A stretch of DNA of 22,139 bases from a virus, in IMG/VR virus record IMGVR_UViG_3300046535_000517, positions 1 to 22,139 of that record; one strand, given 5' to 3'. The notes under the pieces were generated by a model. It did no database searches. It saw only the letters and a program-made list of their open reading frames with translations, and had not been told where the DNA came from. The first letter of the stretch is position 1; each line of letters opens with the position of its first letter. Shown piece by piece: positions 21,811 through 22,139 of the stretch. The position numbers and the translations under genes are program-made.

Positions 21811-21839
21811 AGTGTGGCACGCGCGCTGGAGGTCGTCAA
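21811..21839 (-). promoter_or_regulatory. Sigma-70-type promoter candidate for the small-gene block
   Basis: On the minus strand TTGACG (21834-21839) and CACACT (21811-21816) are separated by 17 bases, in the 55-base gap after the terminase gene. The -10 sequence is identical to that before the scaffold gene, and the -35 core is again the right arm of a GTCAA/TTGAC palindrome. The ATG at 21804 is 6 bases downstream, so transcription would start at or near the first codon. Confidence 0.5.
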
Positions 21840-21851
21840 GTCACGCTTGAC
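21835..21851. promoter_or_regulatory. GTCAA-N7-TTGAC palindrome, candidate operator
   Basis: GTCAA (21835-21839) and TTGAC (21847-21851) flank 7 bases and overlap the -35 box of the promoter before the 67-residue and HigA-like genes. The arms are the same as in the two sites upstream of the scaffold gene, but the centre is 3 bases longer, so binding by the same protein needs testing. The site is non-coding, between the terminase stop and the next gene. Confidence 0.45.
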
Positions 21852-21859
21852 ATGGCGCG

Positions 21860-22139
21860 TCACGCCTGCCACGACGCCGCCGGCAACCACCGCCCGCCCC
21901 CCGCCGCCGCCTGGTCCCCCCGCGGCGCCACCGGCAGCGCAAACGTCAGCGCCAGCGCATCCCCGTCATCCGGCGACGCCACCCCCCGCTTCGCCATCGA
22001 CTCCTTCGACTCCAGCACCAACTTGTTGTTCCGCAAATGAAACCCCGGCCCCGCCAAATCCGCCGCCAGCCGCCCCTTCGCGTCCATCCCCCGCGTGTCA
22101 ATCGCCCCCCGCCCCAGCCACTCCTTCAGCCGCCGCCAC
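21860..22139 (-). CDS. terL: Terminase large subunit, C-terminal end (partial, runs off the window)
   Basis: The frame is open from the right edge to a TGA at 21860-21862, about 92 residues. It shows the nuclease-domain end of a phage large terminase: WRRLKEWLGRGAI, then LAADLAGPGFHLRNNKLVLE and SKESMAKRGVASPDDGDALA followed by LTFA. The pattern L.ADL..P.......... LESKE.MKKRG.ASPD..DALALTF is characteristic. The aspartates in SPDDGD include the metal-binding acid of the RNase H-like nuclease. Large terminases power and cut DNA during head filling at the portal. The internal ATG at 22085-22087 is not the start. The N-terminal ATPase lies outside the window. Confidence 0.9.
   Translation of the reverse strand, partial: WRRLKEWLGRGAIDTRGMDAKGRLAADLAGPGFHLRNNKLVLESKESMAKRGVASPDDGDALALTFALPVAPRGDQAAAGGGRWLPAASWQA

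Noticed and set aside
1-22139. tRNA genes, integrase or attachment site as evidence of a prophage
   Set aside because: None could be recognised on either strand; the window contains only packaging, head and tail genes and a few small genes, so integration cannot be argued.

Overview
The window is one end-to-end segment of the virion-structure region of a short-tailed, P22-like double-stranded DNA phage or prophage. The DNA is very GC-rich, by eye about two thirds G+C, so the host is probably a high-GC bacterium; the sequence does not say which. Almost everything is encoded on the minus strand, so the biological order runs from position 22139 down to 311. The one credible plus-strand gene sits at the left edge (16-291) and converges on the structural operon.

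Region by region, in transcription order: (1) 22139-21860 is the C-terminal end of the large terminase subunit. (2) 21804-20026 holds six small genes between terminase and portal: a helical 67-residue protein, a HigA/VapI-type HTH protein with no recognisable toxin, and four conserved or unknown small proteins. (3) 20029-15348 is the capsid core: P22-type portal, scaffold-like protein and P22-type coat protein. (4) 15343-13558 holds a beta-rich small structural protein and three small genes that share one YPxWxY domain. (5) 13553-12804 is a gp4-like head-tail connector protein. (6) 12807-9456 carries two tandem copies of a spike-base-like protein, a 502-residue fibre-like protein, a 233-residue beta-rich virion-type protein and two small genes. 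(7) 9456-7466 is a gp10-like tail stabilisation protein followed by a small fibre-like protein in the position where P22 has its tail needle. (8) 7462-1750 encodes four large low-complexity proteins in the position of the P22 ejection proteins gp7/gp20/gp16. (9) 1740-311 ends the block with a small beta protein and a TIM-barrel-like protein that may be the receptor-binding or polysaccharide-acting tail protein.

The genes are tightly coupled: most neighbours overlap by ATGA or TGATG or lie within 10 bases. Only three minus-strand gaps exceed 50 bases: 21805-21859, 17570-17662 and 14637-14710. The first two each hold a TTGAC/CACACT promoter-like element whose -35 box is the right arm of a GTCAA...TTGAC palindrome. 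These two sites are the clearest regulatory signal in the window. Because a HigA-like DNA-binding protein is encoded just downstream of the first one, a self-regulating circuit that also times scaffold and coat synthesis is an attractive hypothesis. The third gap holds a hairpin beside a ribosome binding site.

No stretch of 300 bases lacks a gene. I saw no tRNA or rRNA gene, CRISPR array, insertion sequence, integrase, replication gene or lysis gene, so lifestyle (temperate or lytic) cannot be decided from this window.
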